The position numbers and the translations under genes were made by a program. The notes below the pieces were generated by a model. That model saw only the letters and a list, made by a program, of their open reading frames with translations. It was not told the origin of the DNA and ran no database searches. This document shows positions 45,713-53,549 of a stretch of 64,000 nucleotides of DNA, piece by piece. Origin of the DNA: Turicibacter sanguinis (GTDB taxonomy: Bacteria > Bacillota_I > Bacilli_A > MOL361 > Turicibacteraceae); NCBI RefSeq assembly GCF_013046825.1, contig NZ_CP053187.1, forward strand, positions 747,001 through 811,000. The letters are read 5' to 3'. Position 1 is the stretch's first letter. Each line of letters begins with the position of its first letter.

Positions 45713-46016
45713 TGTGGATAAGAAACACATACCTTAAAATATGGTAATATCAATTATCATTAGCTATATTTCATCTTTATTATCTATTAATATCCACAAG
45801 ACTGTGTATAAATCTATTCTAACATATTGTGGAAAAAAATAAATATCTTTGTTCCTGTTTTTTACATTTTTCTGATATTTCGATAAAATTCTCACTTTTT
45901 AAAAATAACATTTTAGAGTATTTTGTCTTTTTTTACACACTGTCGACACCTAATTGTCGAAAAATTATTTATCTTATCCCCTAATTTCAACTTTAAGCTG
46001 TTGATAATATCCACAA
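45713..46016. other. AT-rich gap with a cluster of DnaA-box-like sites
   Basis: In the 419-base gap between 45640 and 46058, TGTGGATAA (45713-45721) and TGTGTATAA (45803-45811) match the DnaA box on the minus strand exactly. ATATCCACA occurs at 45790-45798 and again at 46008-46016 with one mismatch. No gene is visible in the gap. No dnaA, dnaN or rpmH gene is in the window, so this is not shown to be the origin. Confidence 0.4.
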
Positions 46017-46043
46017 TAAAAAAAGATAGTGGATTTTCCACTA
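46017..46043 (-). terminator. terminator of the LRAT-like gene
   Basis: TAGTGGA and TCCACTA with a three-base loop are followed by seven T on the minus strand. Confidence 0.8.
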
Positions 46044-46058
46044 CCTATCACATTATAG

Positions 46059-46550
46059 TCACTCTATTTTTTTACCACTACGACACCAACGCACAAAATG
46101 TTCACAATTATTTGTAATCAAATTATATTTTTCTTCCCCTAATCGACTAACAGCCCTGACCATTACTTCTTCCCTTGAATAAGTTATTTTACTTTGAACA
46201 ATAAAAATAGGCATCCCCTTTGCAAACTGTTCTAAAGTCACAATACAAATTCGATTAAAATCATAATGAATAACAAGTCCAAGACCAAGATAAAGTCCAT
46301 GATGAGTATACGGCGTTGGTTTATATCGAGTGACGCATATATGATCAGCACAATCTAAATTATATTTAGAAGGAACATAGCGTTGATTAGCCCTTAAGTT
46401 AAAATCACTATCAATTTTATTCCCTATTGTTCGTCCTATCCGTTCTACCTGTTCGACTGCATCTACAATTTTATGATACTTAGGTGAACTCCCTTCAGTC
46501 TCTTTTTTAGAGTTTTTTCTGTTTTTTCTTCGTCTATCGTCAGTCTTCAC
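46059..46550 (-). CDS. LRAT-like (permuted NlpC/P60 fold) protein
   Basis: A 163-residue protein with a very basic, disordered N terminus (about 1-22) and an LRAT-type domain. The first catalytic histidine lies in YTHHGLYLGLGLVIHY near residue 80, and the catalytic cysteine in NCEHFVRWC near 150, both hallmarks of the lecithin:retinol acyltransferase-like thiol enzymes. Bacterial members are thought to act as acyltransferases or amidases on lipids or peptides; the substrate is unknown. No signal peptide is seen. The start is GTG after GGTGGTGATAAC. It ends in its own terminator. Confidence 0.82.
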   Translation of the reverse strand: MKTDDRRRKNRKNSKKETEGSSPKYHKIVDAVEQVERIGRTIGNKIDSDFNLRANQRYVPSKYNLDCADHICVTRYKPTPYTHHGLYLGLGLVIHYDFNRICIVTLEQFAKGMPIFIVQSKITYSREEVMVRAVSRLGEEKYNLITNNCEHFVRWCRSGKKIE

Positions 46551-46696
46551 GTTATCACCACCATTTACATCGTTACTATAGTGTATGAATAACTAAAATC
46601 ACTTGTGACTTTTAAGAAAAACTATGAATATTGCAGATACTAATCGCATATATATTGATATAAATTATTTAAAAATATTAAAAAGGGGGGACCTTT

Positions 46697-46987
46697 GTGA
46701 AATTTCAACTTGTTGATCCTTCATACTGTGTCACAACTGATTTAACCTATCATAAACATGCGATTCGCGAAGGAATCCACGTCCTATATCCAAACGCAAC
46801 AATTAATATCCACCGATATTATTTTGAAATTGAGGATGAATCGACTGAAATCATTAAAGACTTACCGTTAATTAATGAAGAAATTGCAGCAAGAGATCCT
46901 TATCTAAAATCCCTCTTCAAAGACTATCCAACGAAGCAGAACAATGAAATTACACTCTCATCTTTTCTATTTAAAGATGCCAACTAA
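46697..46987 (+). CDS. uncharacterised small protein, 96 residues
   Basis: No family recognised. The protein begins MKFQLVDPSYCVTTDLTYHK and continues with an amphipathic IREGIHVLYPNATINIHRYYFEIED stretch and an acidic end. It is probably soluble, without signal peptide. The GTG start has a very G-rich ribosome site (GGGGGG) six bases upstream. It is divergent from the LRAT-like gene and convergent with the CpsB-like gene, whose terminator it shares. Confidence 0.7.
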   Translation: MKFQLVDPSYCVTTDLTYHKHAIREGIHVLYPNATINIHRYYFEIEDESTEIIKDLPLINEEIAARDPYLKSLFKDYPTKQNNEITLSSFLFKDAN

Positions 46988-46989
46988 AT

Positions 46990-47022
46990 ATAAAAAAAAC
47001 GTAGATTTTTTCTACGTTTTTC
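46990..47022. terminator. shared terminator between 46987 and 47027
   Basis: AAAAAACGTAGA and TCTACGTTTTT flank a T-rich loop; T-runs on both strands. Confidence 0.9.
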
Positions 47023-47026
47023 TTTT

Positions 47027-47809
47027 CTATCTTTTAAATTTACTAAATAAACTCTTAAAAAATCCTGATTTTTGAACCTCAATAGGCATAACCACTTCAA
47101 TTAACTCATTATTATAAACCTTTAACGGATTTTCAATGAATAACTCACGTGCTTTATCACCACTTAATCGGGTGATTTCATCTAATGCTTTTCTTACCTT
47201 AGGTGCACGGTTTCTTGGTGTATGAGCATCTGTTGCAACAAAATGAATCATATGATGTTCAATTAACGTGATCACAGTTTTTTGAACGCGTTCTCCAAAA
47301 AATCCCCGAATACTTCCGACATTTGCCTGACATAAAACACCTAAATTCAAAAACTTTAACAATATATTAGGATCCTCCATAATCATTGGATAACGTTCCG
47401 GATGCGCAAGAATCGGAGTCAACCCCATTAATCTTAATTCATAAAAAACATCCTCAGCATAAAGTGGGATATCATTCATCGGGAATTCAACTAAAATATA
47501 CTGCCCATTATTAAGTGTACTAACCTCGCCAGATTCAACTAATTTCGGTAAATCCGGAGTTAAATAAATTTCCTGACCGACTGCAAGTGATAAAGCAATA
47601 TTCTCTTTTTTTAAAACATTATTCACTTCGTCTACAAGCTGTTGAACCTGCTCCTTATTAGCATAATCACTATACTGGATATAGTGTGGTGTTGCAATAA
47701 TATGATAAATCCCTTCACTTACCGCAATACGTGCCATTTCTAAAGTTTCATCCATAGATTTTGCACCATCATCAATTCCAGGTAAAATATGACAATGAAT
47801 ATCAATCAT
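47027..47809 (-). CDS. CpsB/YwqE-type tyrosine-protein phosphatase (PHP domain)
   Basis: A 260-residue metal-dependent phosphatase of the PHP family that removes phosphate from BY-kinases controlling surface polysaccharide export. Metal ligands are read as IDIHCHILPGIDDG at the N terminus, TPHY near residue 40, GQEIYL near 80, LAHPERYP near 135 and VATDAHTP near 190. The C-terminal 35 residues are basic. No BY-kinase or capsule operon is adjacent, so it is an orphan here. AGGGGG precedes the ATG. Confidence 0.9.
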   Translation of the reverse strand: MIDIHCHILPGIDDGAKSMDETLEMARIAVSEGIYHIIATPHYIQYSDYANKEQVQQLVDEVNNVLKKENIALSLAVGQEIYLTPDLPKLVESGEVSTLNNGQYILVEFPMNDIPLYAEDVFYELRLMGLTPILAHPERYPMIMEDPNILLKFLNLGVLCQANVGSIRGFFGERVQKTVITLIEHHMIHFVATDAHTPRNRAPKVRKALDEITRLSGDKARELFIENPLKVYNNELIEVVMPIEVQKSGFFKSLFSKFKR

Positions 47810-47905
47810 AAACTATCCCCCTAATAACCAAATTATTATATTATTTATTTTATCTCATCTATTTTGAACAAACAATTAATATTACCTTTAAAATCTTTCC
47901 CTTTA

Positions 47906-47921
47906 TGTGACCTATATCACA
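47906..47921 (+). promoter_or_regulatory. CRP/FNR-family operator at position -41.5
   Basis: TGTGACCTATATCACA is a perfect TGTGA-N6-TCACA palindrome. A TATAAT lies at 47943-47948, and the centre of the operator is about 41.5 bases before the predicted start of transcription, the classical class II activator position. There is no clear -35. In Bacillota this consensus is used by Fnr- and ArcR-type regulators. Confidence 0.75.
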
Positions 47922-47980
47922 TTTTTATCTCACTATATCTGATATAATACTCTTAACTAGATATGAAAGGGATGAATGAT

Positions 47981-48232
47981 ATGAGTGAAATGATTTCAAT
48001 GAAATGTGGTTGTGAATTTGAAAATGGTCAAGCCGTAGCAGATAAAGTGCGTATGAAAGGATTTGCTGATAAAGAAATGCCAACACCAGCAACTATTAAC
48101 TGTTCTTGTGGAGAAACATACACTAAATTAAAATTAGTTGATCAGTGTCCAAACTGTAACATGACATATGCCGTTACACCATGTTCTGCTGATGATCATC
48201 AATATATCGTTCCAGCTGGATTAAACTATTAA
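47981..48232 (+). CDS. cysteine-rich small protein, possible metal-binding
   Basis: An 83-residue soluble protein with cysteine pairs CGC near residue 9, CSC near 42 and CPNC near 56, plus one further cysteine near 68. This is the arrangement of a zinc ribbon or small iron-sulfur protein. It has no membrane segment and no recognised family. The ATG at 47981 follows AAAGGGATG; an upstream in-frame ATG overlaps the ribosome site. It is controlled by a CRP/FNR-type operator, so expression probably responds to oxygen, redox state or energy supply. It has a perfect 18-bp-arm terminator. Confidence 0.75.
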   Translation: MSEMISMKCGCEFENGQAVADKVRMKGFADKEMPTPATINCSCGETYTKLKLVDQCPNCNMTYAVTPCSADDHQYIVPAGLNY

Positions 48233-48239
48233 GATCATT

Positions 48240-48278
48240 AAACCCCATCAATTATAAATTTATAATTGATGGGGTTAT
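48240..48278 (+). terminator. perfect long-stem terminator of the Cys-rich gene
   Basis: AACCCCATCAATTATAAA and its exact complement meet without a loop, followed by T-rich sequence. Confidence 0.9.
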
Positions 48279-48352
48279 TTTTTATTTTCTTGAATAATTA
48301 GGAAGAACCGTTAAATACTATGAAAGAAATCGACATGAAAGGAAGATTCAGA

Positions 48353-48856
48353 ATGAAACGTTTAATGGTTATGTTTATGATTGGGTTATGTTTAGTTGCT
48401 TGTTCAAACAATAAATCAACAACGACAACAACAGAGAACAATACAACTCAAAATACGCCAACAACAACTACTACAGAGGATAAACAAATTAAATATGTAA
48501 GTGACTTAGGATTTAAAAATGTTACTAATGTTAACGGAAGTAAGTACTACCAAACCTATACACTTGATGAAGCAACAGCTGCACAAGGCGATGTCTATAA
48601 TCAATGGTTATATACATGGGTAGAACCAAGTGAATATGTTGGGAAAACAGTTGATGTTTATCAATATACAGGAACAAAAGATAACAAAGATTATGATATT
48701 TATTTACTAATGAGCGGAGACAAAGAAATCGGTGGTTACTACTATGAAAAAGGAAAAGATATGTCTTCTGCAACAATTTTAGATAATTCAGTAACTGCCC
48801 GTATCGCATCTGACTTCCAAGCAACATGGGATAAGTTATTTAATATTCAAAAATAA
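48353..48856 (+). CDS. uncharacterised lipoprotein, 167 residues
   Basis: Signal peptide MKRLMVMFMIGLCLVAC with lipobox LVAC (Cys at residue 17), then a Thr/Asn-rich linker (about 20-45) and a compact extracellular domain of about 120 residues. Landmarks of the domain are YVSDLGFKNVTNVNGSKYYQ, TWVEPSEYVGKTVDVYQY and DIYLLMSGDKEIGGYYYEKG. Domain family not recognised. The ATG at 48353 has AAGGAAG seven bases upstream; the earlier in-frame ATG at 48320 is not preceded by a ribosome site. It is convergent with the sortase gene across a shared terminator. Confidence 0.8.
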   Translation: MKRLMVMFMIGLCLVACSNNKSTTTTTENNTTQNTPTTTTTEDKQIKYVSDLGFKNVTNVNGSKYYQTYTLDEATAAQGDVYNQWLYTWVEPSEYVGKTVDVYQYTGTKDNKDYDIYLLMSGDKEIGGYYYEKGKDMSSATILDNSVTARIASDFQATWDKLFNIQK

Positions 48857-48859
48857 AAT

Positions 48860-48895
48860 AAAAAAATCCTCAGATTAATCTGAGGATTTTTTTAC
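48860..48895. terminator. shared terminator of the lipoprotein and sortase genes
   Basis: AAAAAAATCCTCAGATTAATCTGAGGATTTTTTT is palindromic over its whole length (split here as AAAATCCTCAGATT and complement). Confidence 0.9.
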
Positions 48896-49446
48896 TCTAT
48901 TAAACTAGCTTTCACAACATATCTTTCAGGTGTTGGCCCCATATAAACAAACGGATAACAAGTCACTAATGTAATCATTGATCTATCTGATGACTCGTAA
49001 ATCCAATCATCATCTGGATCAACAATCTGAATATCTTGTATCTCATAAGTCAAGGTATTATCTAATGTCTCAATTGTAATTAACTCTCCAACCTCAACAT
49101 GTTTTAAATTCCAAAAAATTTCTTCTCGGTGGCCGTAAAGTACTGAATTACCCACATCACCAATCATAGATGTGTCGTCATCTATTCCTACCCCTTTTGT
49201 CAAAATCGCATCAGATGTTCCAACACGGATTGGCAATAACTTGTCAAATGAAGCAATCTGCATCATCCCAACAATACTTTGATCGACATTCTCATTCGAT
49301 GTTTCTTCCTTAGGAGTATTTTTTAATTCCTCCCATTGTTCCACCGATTCTTTAACTCCTTTATTCATCTCAATTAATGGATAAATTCCTATACCTAAAC
49401 AAACTACACCAATCAAAATCAATAAAATTGGTATTATCTTCTTCAT
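48892..49446 (-). CDS. class D-like sortase
   Basis: Membrane transpeptidase that attaches surface proteins to the wall. The 184-residue protein has one N-terminal membrane segment (about 5-27), the catalytic His in VLYGHREEIFWNL near residue 110, the catalytic Cys in TLVTCYPF near 160 and the Arg in PERYVV near 175. The small size and TLxTC motif fit class D. The ATG at 49446 has AGAGGTG eight bases upstream. It lies 58 bp downstream of the 550-residue membrane protein on the same strand. No LPXTG-type substrate was seen in the window. Confidence 0.9.
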   Translation of the reverse strand: MKKIIPILLILIGVVCLGIGIYPLIEMNKGVKESVEQWEELKNTPKEETSNENVDQSIVGMMQIASFDKLLPIRVGTSDAILTKGVGIDDDTSMIGDVGNSVLYGHREEIFWNLKHVEVGELITIETLDNTLTYEIQDIQIVDPDDDWIYESSDRSMITLVTCYPFVYMGPTPERYVVKASLIE

Positions 49447-49504
49447 CACTTCTACACCTCTAACGCAAAGGAGAAGCACGTTAGTAGCGCCTCTCCTTTT
49501 ATGA

Positions 49505-51157
49505 TTACTGAACGTAATTTAAATTATCAAATGAAACAATTGTTTTTGTCTGATTATTTGCGTCAATATACTCAATCTCAACTACGTCACCTTCGCGGGT
49601 AATAGCTAACTCCGGTGAGATAGTGCTTGCTCCCATCAATAATAAATTAGTTTGATCTTTTAAAATAATCGTATAATAAGTATTTCCATCACTTTGACTC
49701 ATTCCAAAACGCTCAACAGTCCCCTTAATTGACTTACGTTCTCCTGATGCAAGATTTGAAAAATCACCTTTTCCAAACATCAACTTCGTATAATTAGCAC
49801 GAGCCTCACTTAATGTTTCACCTGTACCAACCATCGAATAATCTTTTACATTAACAAATGCATATTGCTTAACTAAACCTTGGTTATCCTTTAACGTCAT
49901 AAAATACGTTGGTTCATTTTCAATATTTAATAACAATGGGAAACTCGCAGAATATGACATTTGTTGAACTTTTCCTTCTGCTGAACGCATCGCTGCAATC
50001 TCAGTTGCACCTGCAATTTTATAGAACTTTGTTTCCTTCGTTCTCGTATTCGATAACATAAATCCAACCGTTGATTCATCAGAGCTAGCTGAAGTCATAC
50101 CAGTATAGAAATACCACTCTCCATCGACATACATATAATTACTTCCCTGAGTTGCTTGAATAATCCCTTTTTTAGCAAATAATGTATTGAAGAATCCGTT
50201 TGTATACCACCCCCAGTCATTAATTTGATTAATCACAAATGATTGTGGTTGGATACGGTCAATCCATGTTGGTGCCTCTTCAGTTGAATATTTATGAGTC
50301 TCTCCAGTTTGCGCATCAACCACTACTACTCCAGTCGCATCAGATCCACCATTAATTCCGACTTTCTTAGTATAAGTTGTCACAACCCAATAAGGGCGTC
50401 CTGAATCATCTAATTCAAATGAGAAATCAGTCAATCCTTCAAACATATTTCCTTCAAAATATACCTTACGTTTAATATCATCATTAAAGAATGCCGAAGG
50501 TAAATACTTTAAGTGAATTGGGTTTCCTTCTGCATCTTCTTGAACTAAACGTACATCCTGAGCATCAGTCGCTGAAACCATTATATATCCAGGGGTCCCC
50601 TCATGATTAGCAAACCACTTAATAATATCAATATGTTCAAGAGGTGCTACCCAGAATAACTCGTCATTCATACTAATTAACGTATAATCCCCAACATAAA
50701 CCTGAGACCCCAAACCAACATCTTCTCCAAGCTTTTTCTCACCTAAACGGCGAGCATAATCTTCATCAACTGTTGGAATCTTAGATAAATCAACTGATGG
50801 AATCTCTTCAACAAATTCTTTTGTCTCCACATTACCAATTAAATCGTGATATTGTTTGCTCCAAAAAATAGGTAATGATGATAACTGATATCCAAAATAA
50901 ATGATAATCATCGTCAGTAAAACAAACTTAATTTTTGAACCTGGAAAACTAATGGGATGTCCTTTAGCTATATCTTGAAAAATATAACGTACATCTTCAT
51001 AAAAATAAGCAATAATTGCAATAATTAATAACCCGTAGAATAATCCAAATCCTTCTTCAAATCTAATATTTAAAGGTACTAATAATACATAATCCGCAAT
51101 TAAAAATAAAACAATCAACGGAATAATTGTAACTAAAATATTACGTAATCTTTTCAC
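49505..51157 (-). CDS. membrane protein with large extracytoplasmic domain, 550 residues
   Basis: Three N-terminal membrane segments (about 8-32, 38-54, 78-95) followed by some 440 extracellular residues. The outer part has repeated beta-rich patterns (DELFWVAPLEHIDIIKWF, GRPYWVVTTYTKKVG, EWYFYTG) and ends in an OB-like stretch (IKGTVERFGMSQSDGNTYY). No cysteine pair or LPXTG motif. I do not recognise a named family. The start is GTG at 51157, with GGAG eight bases upstream. It precedes the sortase gene by 58 bp, so the two are probably co-transcribed and may cooperate at the surface. Confidence 0.8.
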   Translation of the reverse strand: MKRLRNILVTIIPLIVLFLIADYVLLVPLNIRFEEGFGLFYGLLIIAIIAYFYEDVRYIFQDIAKGHPISFPGSKIKFVLLTMIIIYFGYQLSSLPIFWSKQYHDLIGNVETKEFVEEIPSVDLSKIPTVDEDYARRLGEKKLGEDVGLGSQVYVGDYTLISMNDELFWVAPLEHIDIIKWFANHEGTPGYIMVSATDAQDVRLVQEDAEGNPIHLKYLPSAFFNDDIKRKVYFEGNMFEGLTDFSFELDDSGRPYWVVTTYTKKVGINGGSDATGVVVVDAQTGETHKYSTEEAPTWIDRIQPQSFVINQINDWGWYTNGFFNTLFAKKGIIQATQGSNYMYVDGEWYFYTGMTSASSDESTVGFMLSNTRTKETKFYKIAGATEIAAMRSAEGKVQQMSYSASFPLLLNIENEPTYFMTLKDNQGLVKQYAFVNVKDYSMVGTGETLSEARANYTKLMFGKGDFSNLASGERKSIKGTVERFGMSQSDGNTYYTIILKDQTNLLLMGASTISPELAITREGDVVEIEYIDANNQTKTIVSFDNLNYVQ

Positions 51158-51365
51158 ATTATTCACTCCATTATTTAATAAGACGTATAAAAATTATTAA
51201 TGTAATTATATCAAATCATGATATTTATTACCACACTTTCCCCTTACTACTATCATTTAGAAAACGACACCCTTCATCGCTTAATCTAGTAAAACCACTA
51301 AAATTCTTCATCACACTCTATATTATTAAAAGACTTTGAATGGTAGTCTTCAAAATTCACGACAA

Positions 51366-51650
51366 ATAAAAAATCCTCGAAGTTTACCTCGAGGAAGATA
51401 ATCAGAAAACACTTGGTGGAGATAGTGATAGAATTTGAAGTCTTTTTAGAATCTACGCCGCAAATCATAGATTCCAAATTTAGTTTTATTTATATTTGAG
51501 GAGTACAAAACTAATCTATAGGGAATAAGTATTCTTAAAAAATACTTGAATGACTTCCAAATTTCTATAGGTGATAAATTCGATGAAAACTCATGACAAT
51601 TTTCATCAAAACTGACACTATCCTGTCATTAAATGACCATGTTTCCTAAC
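51366..51650 (-). ncRNA. candidate novel structured RNA with own promoter and terminator
   Basis: About 285 nt on the minus strand, from a TATAAT at 51657-51662 to a terminator (CCTCGA/TCGAGG plus ATTTTTT) at 51366-51393. A long-range closing stem pairs 51640-51649 with 51402-51411. A second (GGATAGTG/CACTATCT) and a third (51552-51568 with 51428-51442) stack inside it. Local hairpins are GATGAAAA/TTTTCATC, AAGTATT/AATACTT, TAGTTTT/AAAACTA and GAATCTA/TAGATTC. There is no open frame. It does not match 6S, tmRNA, SRP RNA or RNase P by eye. Confidence 0.6.
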
Positions 51651-51734
51651 ACGTATATTATACTATAATTTTACATATTTTTGTGAATTTTTTTAAAAAG
51701 TTTGTGATTTTTTTATTTTTGTAATTAAATTTAA

Positions 51735-51766
51735 TAAAAAAATAAGGTGAAATACTCACCTTATTT
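51735..51766 (-). terminator. terminator of the siderophore transporter operon
   Basis: AATAAGGTGA and TCACCTTATT with a five-base loop are followed by seven T on the minus strand. Confidence 0.9.
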
Positions 51767-51774
51767 GCAAATTA

Positions 51775-52755
51775 TTATTTTAACGCAGCACTAATTTCAT
51801 CAATCATCATATTTGTTGAAGTAAATCCACCACTCGCTGTATACCAAATCCCAGCATTTAAATAAACAATGTGATCATTTACACTTGCATTTGTTGCATG
51901 AATTAATTCATTATCTAATAAAGCCGCAGCCGTTGATTCTCCTCCAATCGCAGCCCCACGATCAACAACAAATAGATAATCTGGGTTAACTTCTAAAACA
52001 TATTCAAATGAAACATTTTGTCCATGTGTTGATACTTCAATATTTTCATCAGCTGGAATAAATCCAAATGTATTGTGGATGATTCCAAAACGAGAAACTT
52101 GACCATAAGCACTTACAGAACCATCATTAACTAACGTAATTAAAGCATTAGCTCCTGTTGCCGTTACAGCTTCATTTAAAGTCGCAACTGATTCCTCAAT
52201 TTTAGCTAATTCTTCTGTAACAAACTCTTCTTTTTCAAAGATTTGACCTAAAACTATCATATTTTCTTTGAATGATTCTAAATAATTCTCATTATCAATT
52301 CCCATGGAAATAGTTGGCGCAATTTTTGATAATTCTTCATAGTAATCAGATTGACGTCCAGAAATAATAATTAAATCTGGTTGCATTTCATAAACAGCTT
52401 CTAAATCTACTTCTTTTAAAGAACCTGCATTAGCATATTCAGAACCATCAAATTTTGATAAATGTTCTGGCATTGAACTTGATTGTGGAACTCCTGTAAT
52501 TTCAACCCCCATGTAATCTAATGAATCTAAAATTCCGTAATCGAAAACAACAACATTTTCTGGGTTAATTTCAACTTCTGTTTTCCCTAAGTCATGTTCA
52601 ATTATTAAAGTTGTTGCTACTTCTTTATTTTCAGTTGATTTTACTTCTTCAGATACAGCTGTATCTTCTGCCGGTGCTTCCATTGCAGGTGCCTGTGAGC
52701 ATCCTACCATTCCCATTGCCAAAACGGCCATCATTACTAATAAATTTTTCTTCAT
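51775..52755 (-). CDS. siderophore-binding lipoprotein, FatB/YclQ-like
   Basis: Extracellular substrate-binding lipoprotein of an iron-siderophore ABC transporter. Signal peptide ends MGMVGC (Cys at residue 19), then an acidic linker and the periplasmic-binding fold: VVVFDYGILDSLDYMGVEITGVP near residue 68, DLEAVYEMQPDLIIISGRQ near 118, and FGIIHNTFGFIPAD near 225. The arrangement is closest to Bacillus YclQ/FatB, which bind catecholate or petrobactin-type siderophores. It is the last gene of a four-gene operon and has its own terminator. GGTGG lies before the ATG. Confidence 0.92.
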   Translation of the reverse strand: MKKNLLVMMAVLAMGMVGCSQAPAMEAPAEDTAVSEEVKSTENKEVATTLIIEHDLGKTEVEINPENVVVFDYGILDSLDYMGVEITGVPQSSSMPEHLSKFDGSEYANAGSLKEVDLEAVYEMQPDLIIISGRQSDYYEELSKIAPTISMGIDNENYLESFKENMIVLGQIFEKEEFVTEELAKIEESVATLNEAVTATGANALITLVNDGSVSAYGQVSRFGIIHNTFGFIPADENIEVSTHGQNVSFEYVLEVNPDYLFVVDRGAAIGGESTAAALLDNELIHATNASVNDHIVYLNAGIWYTASGGFTSTNMMIDEISAALK

Positions 52756-52793
52756 TTTTCTTTTCCACCTTTTCTTATATATTTAATCCTAGC

Positions 52794-53549
52794 CTAGTAA
52801 TACACACAGATTTTTTTGTTATTAATCTCTTTAACTTCAAAATCCATATCATATAACTCGCTTAATGTTGATGCCTGCATAATTTCATCTACTGTTCCGC
52901 AAACCGAAATTTCACCGTTTTGCAAAGCAATAATTTCATCTGAATAACATGATGCAAAATTAATATCATGAATCACAATAATAACTGTTTTACCAAGCTC
53001 ATCTGTAATACGACGTAACATCTTCATAATTTGCACACTATGCTTCATATCAAGATTATTTAAAGGTTCATCAAGTAAAATATAGTCAGTATCTTGTGCC
53101 AACACCATTCCGATAAAAGCGCGTTGCCTTTGGCCCCCACTTAACTCCTCTAAAAACTTATCCTGAATATCCTCAAGTTGCATATAATGAAGCGCCTCGT
53201 CAATCTTAGCTTGATCGACTTCCGTTAAATTACCTTGACTGTGTGGGAAGCGACCGAACGCGACTAAATCTCGAATTGTAAGTCGGACGCTTAAATGATT
53301 ACTTTGCTTAAGTATCGCCAGGACTTTAGCTAATTCATTTGTTTTCCACTGTGATAACTCTTTTCCATCAATAAAGACTTCACCAGAATCTCTTTTCAAC
53401 AAACGACTCATCATTCCTAATACGGTACTTTTCCCAGCACCATTTGGTCCGATAAATGAGGTAATCTTTCCCCTCTTAATTTGAAAAGAGACATCATTTA
53501 CGACAGCTTTTGAACCATATTTCTTTGAAATATTTTTCACCTCAATCAT
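52794..53549 (-). CDS. siderophore ABC transporter ATPase, YclP-like
   Basis: Energises iron-siderophore uptake. The 251-residue protein has Walker A GPNGAGKST near residue 36, the signature LSGGQRQRAF near 135, Walker B DYILLDEPLNNLD near 155 and the switch His in VIIVIHDINFAS near 190. GGAGGAG precedes the ATG, which overlaps the stop of the upstream permease gene (ATGA), so the two are translationally coupled. Its C-terminal extension contains a short FEVKEINNKKICVYY tail. Confidence 0.95.
   Translation of the reverse strand: MIEVKNISKKYGSKAVVNDVSFQIKRGKITSFIGPNGAGKSTVLGMMSRLLKRDSGEVFIDGKELSQWKTNELAKVLAILKQSNHLSVRLTIRDLVAFGRFPHSQGNLTEVDQAKIDEALHYMQLEDIQDKFLEELSGGQRQRAFIGMVLAQDTDYILLDEPLNNLDMKHSVQIMKMLRRITDELGKTVIIVIHDINFASCYSDEIIALQNGEISVCGTVDEIMQASTLSELYDMDFEVKEINNKKICVYY

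Noticed and set aside
45640-46058. Chromosomal replication origin
   Set aside because: No dnaA, dnaN, rpmH or gidA genes nearby, and the number of DnaA boxes is small.
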